A DNA stretch of 64,000 nt from positions 900,788 to 964,787 of the forward strand of contig NZ_KZ454941.1 in the NCBI RefSeq assembly GCF_002797375.1, written 5' to 3'. Shown here piece after piece: positions 18,174 through 26,107 of the stretch (the first letter of the stretch is position 1; every line of letters begins with the position of its first letter). This stretch comes from Bacillus sp. FJAT-42315. GTDB lineage: Bacteria; Bacillota; Bacilli; Bacillales; Domibacillaceae. The notes under the pieces are model-generated. The model did not search any database. It saw only the letters and a list, made by a program, of their open reading frames with translations, and had not been told where the DNA came from. The position numbers were made by a program, and so were the translations under genes.

Positions 18174-18206
18174 TGTTGTTCCCTCACTTCTGTTTTTTCC
18201 TTCTAA

Positions 18207-18236
18207 TCTATACTGCTATTTTATTTGGTTTTCCAA
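18207..18236 (-). promoter_or_regulatory. Candidate promoter of the DUF4097 pair
   Basis: On the minus strand, TTGGAA (18236-18231) and TATAGA (18212-18207) are separated by 18 nt, about 35 nt before the GTG start. Confidence 0.4.
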
Positions 18237-18294
18237 GTTTAAACAATGAACTCGAGGTTTAGTTTCAACTCAGACTAGAGACGGAGGATATTCA

Positions 18295-18323
18295 TTCACA
18301 TGTGATCGATCCTACGGTACAAT
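18295..18323 (+). promoter_or_regulatory. SigA promoter of the two-component operon
   Basis: TTCACA (18295-18300) and TACAAT (18318-18323) with an ideal 17-nt spacer. It overlaps the upstream in-frame GTG at 18302, supporting the ATG at 18365 as the true start of the regulator. Confidence 0.65.
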
Positions 18324-18364
18324 TAATCATACTAATATATGTAAAGTTAGGAGATAAAAAGAAG

Positions 18365-19057
18365 ATGTCCTCTCGTATATTGCTAGTAGAAGACGACCAA
18401 TCGATTCAAGAAATGGTAGGCAGTTATTTAACAAAAGAAGGTTTTACCGTAACGACAGCTTCAGATGGAGAAGAAGGACTACTGAAATTTACACAAGAGT
18501 CGTTTGATTTACTCATTTTAGACATTATGATGCCGAAGATCGACGGGTTAGAAGTGGTGAGGTTGGTTCGTGAAAGAAGTGCTGTGCCGATTTTAATGAT
18601 GTCGGCGAAAGATACAGATGTTGATAAGGCAATCGGGTTAGGCCTTGGTGCCGATGATTATATTTGCAAGCCGTTTTCTATGATTGAGTTATGCGCACGA
18701 GTAAAGGCGGGCATTCGTCGTTCGACCCAATATTCCACTCCGCAGCAACAAGAGGAAGTGATTCAAGTTGGTGAGTTAAAAATAGATAGTATCAATTTTA
18801 CAGCTTGGAAGAAAGAAGAAGTGATCAAACTTACCTCTAAAGAATTCGAATTATTGAAGCTATTCATGAAAAATCGCAATCGTGTATTTACGAAAGCGCA
18901 AATTTATCAACTGATTTGGAATGAAGAATATTATGGTGATGAAAACGTCATTAACGTTCATATGAGACGGCTGCGAGAGAAAATTGAGGATGATCCGTCC
19001 AACCCACAGTATATTAAAACGTTATGGGGAATCGGCTATAAGCTAGAAGTGATGTAG
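18365..19057 (+). CDS. OmpR-family response regulator (YcbL-like)
   Basis: 230 aa. The receiver domain has the acidic pair VEDDQ, phospho-acceptor Asp in LLILDIMMPK, and the conserved Lys in ADDYICKPF. A winged-helix Trans_reg_C domain follows (LTSKEFELLKLF ... NVHMRRLREKI ... GIGYKLE). ATG at 18365 is preceded by AGGAG at 11 nt; earlier starts lie in the promoter. Order regulator-kinase-ATPase-permease(s) matches the B. subtilis ycbLMNO type. It probably activates the downstream ABC genes through the TAAG repeats at 20084-20109. Confidence 0.9.
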   Translation: MSSRILLVEDDQSIQEMVGSYLTKEGFTVTTASDGEEGLLKFTQESFDLLILDIMMPKIDGLEVVRLVRERSAVPILMMSAKDTDVDKAIGLGLGADDYICKPFSMIELCARVKAGIRRSTQYSTPQQQEEVIQVGELKIDSINFTAWKKEEVIKLTSKEFELLKLFMKNRNRVFTKAQIYQLIWNEEYYGDENVINVHMRRLREKIEDDPSNPQYIKTLWGIGYKLEVM

Positions 19058-19058
19058 C

Positions 19059-19994
19059 ATGGTTATGTTATTAACGACGATGATATTCATGCTACTAGGT
19101 GTGATTTTCTTTCAATATCGGATGCAGAAAAGTAAAGATGAACAGTTGCGTTATACATATGAAAAATTGCAAGAAATCGCTGGAAAGCAAACAGCTGAAA
19201 AGTTGTTAGTCGTGACCGATGATCAAGAACTGCAAAAGTTGTTGGTCGCTATTAATCGTTTGTTAGAAGCGAAACAAAAAACTAATGCGGATCATGCGAA
19301 GGTAGAAATATCGATGCGTAAGATGCTTTCGAATGTGTCGCATGATTTAAAAACACCGCTCACGGTCATTCTTGGGTACATCGAAATATTACAAACCGAT
19401 CCTACGCTGTCTGAAGAAGAGCGGCAAGCATTGCTGAAAAAAGTGCAACTGAAAACGTATGAACTGATGGAACTTATTCATAAATTTTTTGACTTAGCAA
19501 AATTGGAGTCGGGAGATCAAAGGATCGAGCTAACGAGAATCAATGTGAATGAAGTGTGTCAGGCAAATATTTTATCCTTCTATGATGTACTGACGACGAA
19601 AGGATTCGCTGTTCATATTGATCTACCGGAAACGCCTCTCTATGCACTTGGAAATGAGGAAGTGTTAGGACGGATATTAAATAATCTAATTTCGAATGCG
19701 ATTGCGTACGGAGGAGATGGGAAAACGCTTGGTATGACCGTAAGAAATGAGGAAAAGTTGGTGTGCATTGATATATGGGATAAGGGAAAAGGAATTTCTG
19801 AGTCTCATATCGACAAAGTATTTGAACGTATGTACACATTGGAGGATTCAAGGAATCGTTTGTACCAAGGTAGCGGGCTTGGATTGACGATTACGAAGCG
19901 GCTTGTGGAAGCGTTAGGTGGAGAAATCCATCTTTCCAGTAAACCTTACGGGAAAACCGTGTTTACCATCATGTTGAAAAGAATGGAGTTTTAG
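19059..19994 (+). CDS. Membrane histidine kinase (YcbM-like)
   Basis: 311 aa. A single N-terminal hydrophobic helix (residues 2-21) and almost no extracellular part mark it as an intramembrane-sensing type kinase, a class that often senses stress through its partner ABC transporter. The phospho-acceptor H-box is SHDLKTPLT, followed by N-box NLISNAIAYG and ATP-lid boxes DKGKGI and GSGLGLTI. It starts 1 nt after the regulator stop (a second in-frame ATG at 19065 is possible) and ends in its own terminator. Confidence 0.9.
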   Translation: MVMLLTTMIFMLLGVIFFQYRMQKSKDEQLRYTYEKLQEIAGKQTAEKLLVVTDDQELQKLLVAINRLLEAKQKTNADHAKVEISMRKMLSNVSHDLKTPLTVILGYIEILQTDPTLSEEERQALLKKVQLKTYELMELIHKFFDLAKLESGDQRIELTRINVNEVCQANILSFYDVLTTKGFAVHIDLPETPLYALGNEEVLGRILNNLISNAIAYGGDGKTLGMTVRNEEKLVCIDIWDKGKGISESHIDKVFERMYTLEDSRNRLYQGSGLGLTITKRLVEALGGEIHLSSKPYGKTVFTIMLKRMEF

Positions 19995-20027
19995 CTTGTG
20001 GACAAGGTAGGTTCTGCAAGCTTTTTT
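19993..20027 (+). terminator. Terminator after the histidine kinase
   Basis: AGCTTG (19993-19998, overlapping the stop) pairs with CAAGCT (20017-20022), followed by six T. It separates the two-component genes from the ABC genes. Confidence 0.65.
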
Positions 20028-20083
20028 CTTGCCTTTCGCTTTTTTGTCCAGCTCCAACGTCGCCTTTCGCTTTTCTATGAGCT

Positions 20084-20136
20084 TAAGAAATTTGTAAGGA
20101 TTGAGTAAGAAAAAAGAGAAGTTCGCTTCGTACAAT
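20084..20136 (+). promoter_or_regulatory. Activator-type promoter of the ABC exporter with TAAG repeats
   Basis: TAAG occurs at 20084, 20095 and 20106, exactly 11 bp apart, the spacing expected for an OmpR-family regulator bound to one DNA face. A TACAAT -10 lies at 20131-20136 and the -35 position (20108-20113) is non-consensus, as in activated promoters. The adjacent YcbL-like regulator is the obvious candidate. Confidence 0.55.
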
Positions 20137-20165
20137 TGAACTATACAGTGAAAGGAGAAAACAAT

Positions 20166-21089
20166 ATGTCCTATATATTAAAAACGAATCAACTAACAAA
20201 GGTGTTTGACGGGAAAGAGGTTGTTTCCGCGGTCAATATGCATGTGAAGCAAGGGGAGATTTACGGATTTTTAGGGCCAAATGGTGCTGGTAAAACAACG
20301 GTCATGAAAATGCTGACGAATTTAATCAAGTCGACGAGCGGTGATATTGAAATTTTCGGTGAGAAATTAACGGATACTTCCTACGAAGTGCTCAAGCGAA
20401 TGGGAACTATTATTGAATATCCGATCTTTTATGAAAAACTCACAGCTAAAGAGAATCTTTACTTACATTGTGAATACATGGGCTACTATGATAAGACGGC
20501 GATTGATCACGCGTTAAATCTTGTGAATTTACATAATGTCGACAACAAAAAAGTAAAAGATTTTTCCCTTGGGATGAAGCAGCGGTTAGGAATTGCTAGA
20601 GCGATTACGACAAAGCCTGAATTATTAATTTTAGATGAGCCGATCAATGGGTTAGACCCTATCGGTATTAAAGAGTTAAGAGAATTATTTAAAATACTTT
20701 GCAAAGAATACGGCATTACATTGTTAGTTTCTAGTCATATTTTAGCAGAAATGGAGCAGATGGCTGACACGATTGGAGTGATTCAAAACGGGAAGCTGAT
20801 CAAAGAAGTGTCGATGCAAAGCATTAGTGGTGAACAAACCGAGTATATCGAAGTCACGGTTCACGATGTCAAAAAGGCTGTTTATATTTTAGACCATCAA
20901 TTAGGTCTGAAAAACTATAAAATCATGAATGATAAAATGATTCGTATTTATGAAATGACAGCTACCCAGCAAGAAATTTCAAAGACACTGATTATGAATG
21001 ATATCGAGATTGAAAGCATCAATAAGAAGCATAGCTCATTAGAGGAGTATTTCCTAAACCTTATGAATGGAGAGGGAATCCATGCTTAA
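20166..21089 (+). CDS. ABC exporter ATPase (BcrA/YcbN-like)
   Basis: 307 aa from ATG at 20166 (AAAGGAG 9 nt upstream). ABC core: Walker A GPNGAGKTT, signature SLGMKQRLGIA, Walker B LLILDEPINGLDP, switch His in VSSHIL. The C-terminal 90 residues form the regulatory tail seen in bacitracin and lantibiotic self-protection ATPases. It overlaps the first permease by 8 nt. With the upstream kinase it probably confers resistance to a peptide antibiotic or a membrane stressor; the substrate is unknown. Confidence 0.9.
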   Translation: MSYILKTNQLTKVFDGKEVVSAVNMHVKQGEIYGFLGPNGAGKTTVMKMLTNLIKSTSGDIEIFGEKLTDTSYEVLKRMGTIIEYPIFYEKLTAKENLYLHCEYMGYYDKTAIDHALNLVNLHNVDNKKVKDFSLGMKQRLGIARAITTKPELLILDEPINGLDPIGIKELRELFKILCKEYGITLLVSSHILAEMEQMADTIGVIQNGKLIKEVSMQSISGEQTEYIEVTVHDVKKAVYILDHQLGLKNYKIMNDKMIRIYEMTATQQEISKTLIMNDIEIESINKKHSSLEEYFLNLMNGEGIHA

Positions 21090-21786
21090 ACTGGTGAAAC
21101 TAGAATGGAAAAAACATCAATTACCTCGTTATTTTAAAAGTGTAGCGTTTTGTATTTTAGGAATTTTCGCTGCTGTTGGTCTGATGGCGTGGGGTTCTAA
21201 AGTTGAGAGTGATCTAATGTTTGCAAATTATGCAGAGTTTATGGCTTTAACAAATATCTTGATTAGAATCACATTTATCATTTTTTCAGCTGTCCTTTTA
21301 TCACGCTTAGTCATTGATGAATACAAAAATAAAACGATGCAATTACTGTTTACCTATCCGATCGAGCGAAAAAAATTAATGCAAGCAAAGCTATTCATCG
21401 TCTTTAGTTTTTGTTTTTTCAGCATCGTGCTCTCAACTTTTATCATTAGTTTGTTGACGTTTTTCTTCAATCCTATTATAGGATTCTTTGAAACTCCTGT
21501 TCAGATGAGTGACATCATTGCGATAGTTCCGTCGACTTTTATTCATGCATTTATGGTTGCTGGCATTAGTCTCGTTCCGCTATATTTCGGAATGAGAAAA
21601 AAATCAACTCCTACAACGATTACAACATCGGTATTAATTGGATTTCTAATTAACGCCAACGTGTCTGATGGGGTGAGCAATATAAGTTTATATGAATTCA
21701 TTGTCATACCACTGGCCCTTTGTTTATTAGGGATGATGATTGGCTATCTTTCTTACCGTAAAGTGGACCGAATCGATGTGGTTTAA
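21082..21786 (+). CDS. ABC-2 type permease, subunit 1
   Basis: 234 aa from ATG at 21082, overlapping the ATPase stop, with GGAGAGGG upstream. Six hydrophobic helices with the motif DEYKNKTMQLLFTYPIERKK between helices 2 and 3, characteristic of lantibiotic-immunity type ABC-2 permeases (YcbO-like). It is about 35-40 percent similar to the next gene, which suggests a heterodimeric channel arising by duplication. Confidence 0.88.
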   Translation: MLKLVKLEWKKHQLPRYFKSVAFCILGIFAAVGLMAWGSKVESDLMFANYAEFMALTNILIRITFIIFSAVLLSRLVIDEYKNKTMQLLFTYPIERKKLMQAKLFIVFSFCFFSIVLSTFIISLLTFFFNPIIGFFETPVQMSDIIAIVPSTFIHAFMVAGISLVPLYFGMRKKSTPTTITTSVLIGFLINANVSDGVSNISLYEFIVIPLALCLLGMMIGYLSYRKVDRIDVV

Positions 21787-21810
21787 GTTTAAAAGAAGGA
21801 GAGGGAGTCC

Positions 21811-22503
21811 ATGCTGCAGCTAATAAAGCTAGAAATGAAGAAATTTAAATTTGGATGGTATGTAAAAGGGGCTGTAATTGCCAACATCATTATGACTGTA
21901 TTGATGTGCTGCATTATGTATATAGAACAAGAAGAAAGAGATTTGATGATCACGATGTATCAAGATGTCTTTGTACTAATCGGCGGAATGGTGAGAGCAA
22001 CGTTTATCGTCTTTGCTGCTGTATTGATTGCGAAAATGGTGATTGAAGAATATCGAAATAAAACGATTTTGATTTTATTCTCTTATCCTGTCAGTCGAAA
22101 GAAAATAATCGCTAGTAAACTATTAGTAATAGCGGTAATGACGTTTGTTACGATTTTATTATCTAATATGATTGTTGCTGGTTCATTCTTTATTATCAAT
22201 ATGTACGTTCCGATTGTTCCGTTTTCAGTCACGGTTCATCAGTTTCTAGAAGAAGCGATTAACATGCTTTTCTTTGCCATCGCTGCTGCTGGAGCAAGCT
22301 TAATTCCCTTGTACTTCGGCATGCGTAAATATTCGGTTGCGGCCACGATTGCTTCATCTCTGATCGTTGTAGCGATTGCTTTTTCAAGTAATTCAGCTTT
22401 CTCTATGGTGACATTCATTCCTCTTCAATTAGGACTTGCCGCCATTGGAATGATGATTGCCTATTCGGCCATTCGGAACATTGAAAGAGAGGATACAATA
22501 TAA
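21811..22503 (+). CDS. ABC-2 type permease, subunit 2
   Basis: 230 aa, six hydrophobic helices. The cytosolic motif EEYRNKTILILFSYPVSRKK mirrors that of the preceding gene, and the C-terminal halves also align (LIPLYFGMRK in both). ATG at 21811 with GGAGAGGG upstream. Last gene of the exporter operon, closed by the terminator at 22510. B. subtilis ycbLMNO has one permease of this type; here there are two. Confidence 0.88.
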   Translation: MLQLIKLEMKKFKFGWYVKGAVIANIIMTVLMCCIMYIEQEERDLMITMYQDVFVLIGGMVRATFIVFAAVLIAKMVIEEYRNKTILILFSYPVSRKKIIASKLLVIAVMTFVTILLSNMIVAGSFFIINMYVPIVPFSVTVHQFLEEAINMLFFAIAAAGASLIPLYFGMRKYSVAATIASSLIVVAIAFSSNSAFSMVTFIPLQLGLAAIGMMIAYSAIRNIEREDTI

Positions 22504-22509
22504 TTGGGT

Positions 22510-22550
22510 AAAAACTAAGAAACGATTGTTATGTTTCTTAGTTTTTTTTT
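22510..22550 (+). terminator. Terminator of the ABC exporter operon
   Basis: AAAAACTAAGAAAC pairs with GTTTCTTAGTTTTT, followed by more T. Confidence 0.88.
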
Positions 22551-22586
22551 GTAAATATACATGATTATTTAGCTAATAAGTACGGA

Positions 22587-22661
22587 AATCATCCAAAGAC
22601 ATTCTGGATTTTGTCTATGGTTTCAGAGGCGTTACCAACAATATAATGAGAAATGTTATCA
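22587..22661 (+). promoter_or_regulatory. Regulated promoter of the LLM monooxygenase: Btr-like box, -10, degenerate Fur box
   Basis: The box TCTGGATTTTGTCTATGG (22603-22620) matches 16 of 18 bases of that at 25020-25037. Both boxes have TCCA about 12 nt further upstream. TATAAT follows at 22642-22647, 21 nt after the box, with no good -35. TGAGAAATGTTATCA (22647-22661) matches 12 of 15 bases of the nearby Fur boxes. The whole layout copies the feuA promoter, indicating joint control by the AraC regulator and by iron. Confidence 0.6.
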
Positions 22662-22681
22662 ATTAATAGGGGTTGGTACGT

Positions 22682-23977
22682 ATGGATACAAATAGACAGC
22701 TTTGCATCGGGTTGTCATTGACAGCAACCTGGAGGAAAGGCAAGGAATACAGTAACGTAGAGAACTTATATTCAACCGATTTCTACGTTGAACTGGCAAA
22801 GATGGCTGAGAAGGCGAAGCTTGATTTTGTTTTCAGACCGGATACGTTATTTCTTAACCAAAAAGTGTTGGATAAATCTCCTGGTTTCGGTAGTTTGGAC
22901 CCGACGCTTTTGCTTACTTCAATTGCTTGTGAAACGGAACGGATTGGGCTCGTTACGACCGCTTCGACGACTTTTAATCCGCCATATGTCGTTGCGAGAC
23001 AGCTTCAGTCGTTACATTGGATCAGCAACGGACGCGCTGGCTGGAATATAGTCACTTCCATTGAAGGGGCTGAAAATTTCGGTGATGCTCCTATGCCATC
23101 TTCTCCAGAAAGGTATAGAAAAGCGAATGAATTCACGGAGGTTGTACGCAAGCTATGGGCGAGTTATCCACATGAGGCACTGACAGCTCGTCGCACATCG
23201 GAGCAATTTGCGAATAAGGAGCTCGTTTCTTCGATTGATCATTCGGGTGATTTTTTCAGCGTGAAAGGTCCGCTTAATTTGCCGGCCCATTCATCAGGGG
23301 AGATCCCTTTATTTCAAGCAGGGGCGTCTGATTCCGGTCGGAATTTTGCCGCTTCGGTAGCGGATGCAATTTTTGCTGCGACACCAGATATAATTTCAGG
23401 TATTGAATTGCGTGAGGATTTGAGAAGACGGGCGCAGGAACGTGGTCGCCATCCAGATGCGATTCGAGTGTTGCCTGGTTTATACTTCTTCTTAGCGAAG
23501 ACACGTAGCGAGGCGCGCGAGCTACATCGGCAGGCACATGCTCATTTAAGCCTTGCGCATCGATATGTATCGGTCCAGTCGATTTTAGGTCTCGATATGA
23601 GCGGCTGGCCTTTAGATAAGCGTGTAACGTCCGAATTGCTTCCTGATCTGAATCAGCCTGTTCGCAGTCGGACACATGCCGATTTATTGCGTCGATTCAT
23701 TATGCGTGAGGAGCCGACAGTGGAAGAATTGTTGTCGAGACCAGAAGTGGTTGGCTCGGCGCATTGGGTAGCTGTTGGTACGGTGGAAGATGTGGTGAAC
23801 GACATTATCGAGTGGTTTGAAGCGGGCGCGATGGATGGATTTATTGCTCTTCCGGGTGGCTCTGTCCAGTCGATGGAATTATTTTTCCATGAACTGATGC
23901 CGTTGTTAGTTGAAAAAGGGTTGTTCAGAAGTGAATATACAGGTGAGACTTTACGTGAGCATTTAGGGATCGAGTGA
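22682..23977 (+). CDS. LLM-class flavin-dependent monooxygenase (NtaA/SnaA/DszA family)
   Basis: 431 aa from ATG at 22682 (AGGGG 9 nt upstream). A bacterial-luciferase-like TIM barrel with family landmarks STTFNPPYVVARQLQSL, SNGRAGWNIVTS, the PERYRKANEF block and IPLFQAGASDSGRNFAA. Enzymes of this group use FMNH2 from a separate reductase to oxygenate chelators, sulfonates or dibenzothiophene sulfone. Its promoter resembles the feuA promoter, so a role in siderophore or chelate metabolism or iron-limited growth is plausible but unproven. No flavin reductase is adjacent. The N-terminal half is slightly more GC-rich than its neighbours. Confidence 0.88.
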   Translation: MDTNRQLCIGLSLTATWRKGKEYSNVENLYSTDFYVELAKMAEKAKLDFVFRPDTLFLNQKVLDKSPGFGSLDPTLLLTSIACETERIGLVTTASTTFNPPYVVARQLQSLHWISNGRAGWNIVTSIEGAENFGDAPMPSSPERYRKANEFTEVVRKLWASYPHEALTARRTSEQFANKELVSSIDHSGDFFSVKGPLNLPAHSSGEIPLFQAGASDSGRNFAASVADAIFAATPDIISGIELREDLRRRAQERGRHPDAIRVLPGLYFFLAKTRSEARELHRQAHAHLSLAHRYVSVQSILGLDMSGWPLDKRVTSELLPDLNQPVRSRTHADLLRRFIMREEPTVEELLSRPEVVGSAHWVAVGTVEDVVNDIIEWFEAGAMDGFIALPGGSVQSMELFFHELMPLLVEKGLFRSEYTGETLREHLGIE

Positions 23978-23984
23978 GATATTA

Positions 23985-24036
23985 AAAGACCTAGTAGACA
24001 AGTGGCTATAGATGCTTGTCTACTAGGTCTTTATTT
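23985..24036 (+). terminator. Terminator after the LLM monooxygenase
   Basis: An 18-bp perfect stem AAAGACCTAGTAGACAAG (23985-24002) with its complement at 24015-24032, followed by ATTTT. Confidence 0.9.
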
Positions 24037-24082
24037 TGAATGCACCGACTGATCGCTTATCCGAATAGGGTGACATATATGT

Positions 24083-24109
24083 TATAATTAAAAATGATAA
24101 TCGTTATCA
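24083..24109 (+). promoter_or_regulatory. Fur-controlled promoter of the AraC regulator
   Basis: TATAAT at 24083-24088 is followed by TGATAATCGTTATCA at 24095-24109, a near-perfect 7-1-7 Fur box placed to block transcription when iron is abundant. The -35 is unclear. Confidence 0.78.
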
Positions 24110-24129
24110 ATGAAAGTGGTGGTGTAAAC

Positions 24130-24978
24130 ATGAGAGAAATACAGCTAAAGATAGAGGAGAATGGTACGAATTTAGAGGCTCTCTCTTTTAAATTCCGATC
24201 CATTGATTTCGTAAAGGGTGAAGAAGATTGCCAATTAAAGCAACAACTCGTTTTTTCATATGCGCTCATTGTCGTAACGAATGGAGAAATCGAGCTATCA
24301 TTAGATGTTCAAACTTATAGATTAGAAAAGAATACACTTTTTGTATGCAAGCCAAATGAAACGTTTGTCACAACGCCGATGACTGAAAATGCAGAACTAT
24401 ATGTTGTTTATTTCGACGTATATGAGGAAAGTCAAAATGGCCGAGCGTTAACCGCGATGACGGATGCTCAACCACTCCTCTATTCGGGAAAAATTTCTTT
24501 GCCAGAGGATGATAAGCTGCTTGCTATTTGTTCTTCTCTTCATAAAGGCAGGCATAGTCAGAGACGATTAAGCTCACTTTATTGTGAACTGATGTGTTTA
24601 AGACTGATTTACTATATTCATCATATGGCGCAAATGAAGCCAGATCATACGTGCTCAGCAATTGATCGGGCAAAACAGTATATTGAAGTACATTATATGG
24701 AAAATTTAACGATTGATCGACTTGCCCAAATGGCGGAGCTTAGCCCGAAATATTTCAGTGATTTATTTAAGAAGAAATTTGGCAAAAGTGTGATGAAATA
24801 TGTTAGTGAATTACGTATGCAAGAGGCGAAGCGATTAATGGGGACGGCTCAACTGTCGATTCGAGATATTGCCCATCAAGTTGGTTATTCAGATGAATTT
24901 TACTTCAGTCGTAAATTTAAGAAAGAAGTTGGAGAATCTCCTTCGATGTACATAAAAAATCGCAGCTTGCGGAATTGA
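24130..24978 (+). CDS. AraC-family regulator of siderophore uptake (Btr-like, short form)
   Basis: 282 aa from ATG at 24130 (GGTGGTG 6-7 nt upstream; the ATG at 24094 overlaps the Fur box). The N-terminal 150 residues look like a cupin-type AraC ligand-binding domain. Two HTH_AraC motifs occupy residues 180-280 (LTIDRLAQMAELSPKYFSDL and SIRDIAHQVGYSDEFYFSRK). It directly precedes feuABC-besA, the position of btr in B. subtilis, but B. subtilis Btr is nearly twice as long with a C-terminal bacillibactin-binding domain that is absent here. Likely activates feuA, and by operator similarity the LLM gene, while Fur represses it. Confidence 0.86.
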   Translation: MREIQLKIEENGTNLEALSFKFRSIDFVKGEEDCQLKQQLVFSYALIVVTNGEIELSLDVQTYRLEKNTLFVCKPNETFVTTPMTENAELYVVYFDVYEESQNGRALTAMTDAQPLLYSGKISLPEDDKLLAICSSLHKGRHSQRRLSSLYCELMCLRLIYYIHHMAQMKPDHTCSAIDRAKQYIEVHYMENLTIDRLAQMAELSPKYFSDLFKKKFGKSVMKYVSELRMQEAKRLMGTAQLSIRDIAHQVGYSDEFYFSRKFKKEVGESPSMYIKNRSLRN

Positions 24979-25003
24979 ATGGTTACAGACTTTTTTGCCT
25001 GTG

Positions 25004-25085
25004 AATTGTCCATGATTTTTCTGGATTTTCTCCATGGTGAAAGAATTCCTGATTCGCTACAATCGATATTGATAATCGTTATCAA
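25004..25085 (+). promoter_or_regulatory. feuA promoter: Btr-like box, -10 and Fur box
   Basis: The box TCTGGATTTTCTCCATGG (25020-25037) is preceded by TCCATGATTTT (25009-25019), giving a direct-repeat look. TACAAT at 25058-25063 follows 20 nt later, without a good -35. Fur box TGATAATCGTTATCA lies at 25070-25084, identical to the one before the AraC gene. An activator box at -35 plus a Fur site over the start is the expected logic for substrate-induced, iron-repressed siderophore uptake. Confidence 0.75.
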
Positions 25086-25122
25086 TAAAAATCGTTAGGA
25101 TGCTGGAAGGAGTTCAAGGGAA

Positions 25123-26103
25123 ATGAATAAAAAATTTATACTAGTTAGTTTAATAGCATTATTTATGCTAGTTTTGGCTGCTTGTGGAGGAGGCCAAAAG
25201 AGCGAGCCAAGCAAGAGTGAAGGCAATAAGGAAGAGAAAACAGAGCAGACAGGAGGAAGTGAAACTAGAACGATTGAATATCTTGGAGAAAAGTACACCG
25301 TTCCGCAAAATGTCGAGCGGGTTGTTGTGACAGGTGCTATGGAAGCGATGGAAGATGCAACAGTGCTTGAAGTTGATCTAACAGGAGCGGTAACGGTAGG
25401 CGGAAAGTTTCCAGAGGTTTATGCTTCAGCAACTAAACAAGCCGAATCCATCGGTGAGAAAATTCAACCAAACTTTGAAAAGATTTTAGAATTAAAGCCA
25501 GACATTATTCTAGGTTCTACGAAGTTTCCAGAAGAAGTACACGAAAAGTTGAAGAAAATTGCTCCAACGATTTTAGTGTCTCACATTGCAACAGATTGGG
25601 AAGCAAGCTTGAATTTAATGGCGGAATTAACTGGAAAGCAAGCAGAAGCAGAAAAGATTTTAGCAAAATATGAAGCAGATATGGATGCGGCAAGAACGTC
25701 TTTACAAGAAAAGTTTGAAGGGAAAAAAGTAGCGGCCATTCGTATTCGTAAAGGACAATTATTCGTTTACCCGAAAGATGTATACTTTAACCCTGTATTA
25801 TACAGTGAGCTTGGTTTAGAAGTCCCTGCAGAGGTCAGCAAAGCGAAAACACAAGAAGCAATTTCTGTTGAACAACTAGCGGCGATGAATCCAGATGCTT
25901 TATTTGTACAATTCGTTACAGGTGAAGGTACAGAGGAAGAAAAGGTATTTGAAGAGTTGAAAAAGAACCCGATTATCCAAAATACGAATGCGTTTAAAAA
26001 TGATCAAGTGTTTGTAAACGTTGTGGATCCTCTAATGGAAGGAGGCCCTGCTTACAGCCGAATCGAGTTTTTAGAAAGTGTACAAAAGCATTTAGGGGAA
26101 TAA
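25123..26103 (+). CDS. feuA: Ferric-siderophore-binding lipoprotein (bacillibactin/enterobactin type)
   Basis: 326 aa. Signal peptide with lipobox LAAC (Cys about residue 21) and a long charged linker, then a PeripBP_2/FecB fold (ERVVVTGAMEAMEDATVLEV, GEKIQPNFEKILELKPDIILGS, a central long helix, and the C-terminal GPAYSRIEFLESV). Length, gene order and the esterase at the operon end match feuA. Ribosome site GGAAGGAG lies about 13 nt upstream, with a closer AAGGG. Binding specificity for bacillibactin is inferred from the operon. Confidence 0.88.
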   Translation: MNKKFILVSLIALFMLVLAACGGGQKSEPSKSEGNKEEKTEQTGGSETRTIEYLGEKYTVPQNVERVVVTGAMEAMEDATVLEVDLTGAVTVGGKFPEVYASATKQAESIGEKIQPNFEKILELKPDIILGSTKFPEEVHEKLKKIAPTILVSHIATDWEASLNLMAELTGKQAEAEKILAKYEADMDAARTSLQEKFEGKKVAAIRIRKGQLFVYPKDVYFNPVLYSELGLEVPAEVSKAKTQEAISVEQLAAMNPDALFVQFVTGEGTEEEKVFEELKKNPIIQNTNAFKNDQVFVNVVDPLMEGGPAYSRIEFLESVQKHLGE

Positions 26104-26107
26104 TAGC

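Noticed and set aside
20030-20083. Small RNA or riboswitch between the kinase and the ABC genes
   Set aside because: The stretch with two TTTCGCTTTT words looks like a fragment of a common Bacillus repeat; I see no aptamer-like core.
22682-23977. Bacterial luciferase
   Set aside because: The length (431 aa) and motifs fit NtaA/SnaA/DszA monooxygenases; no luxB-type partner is present.
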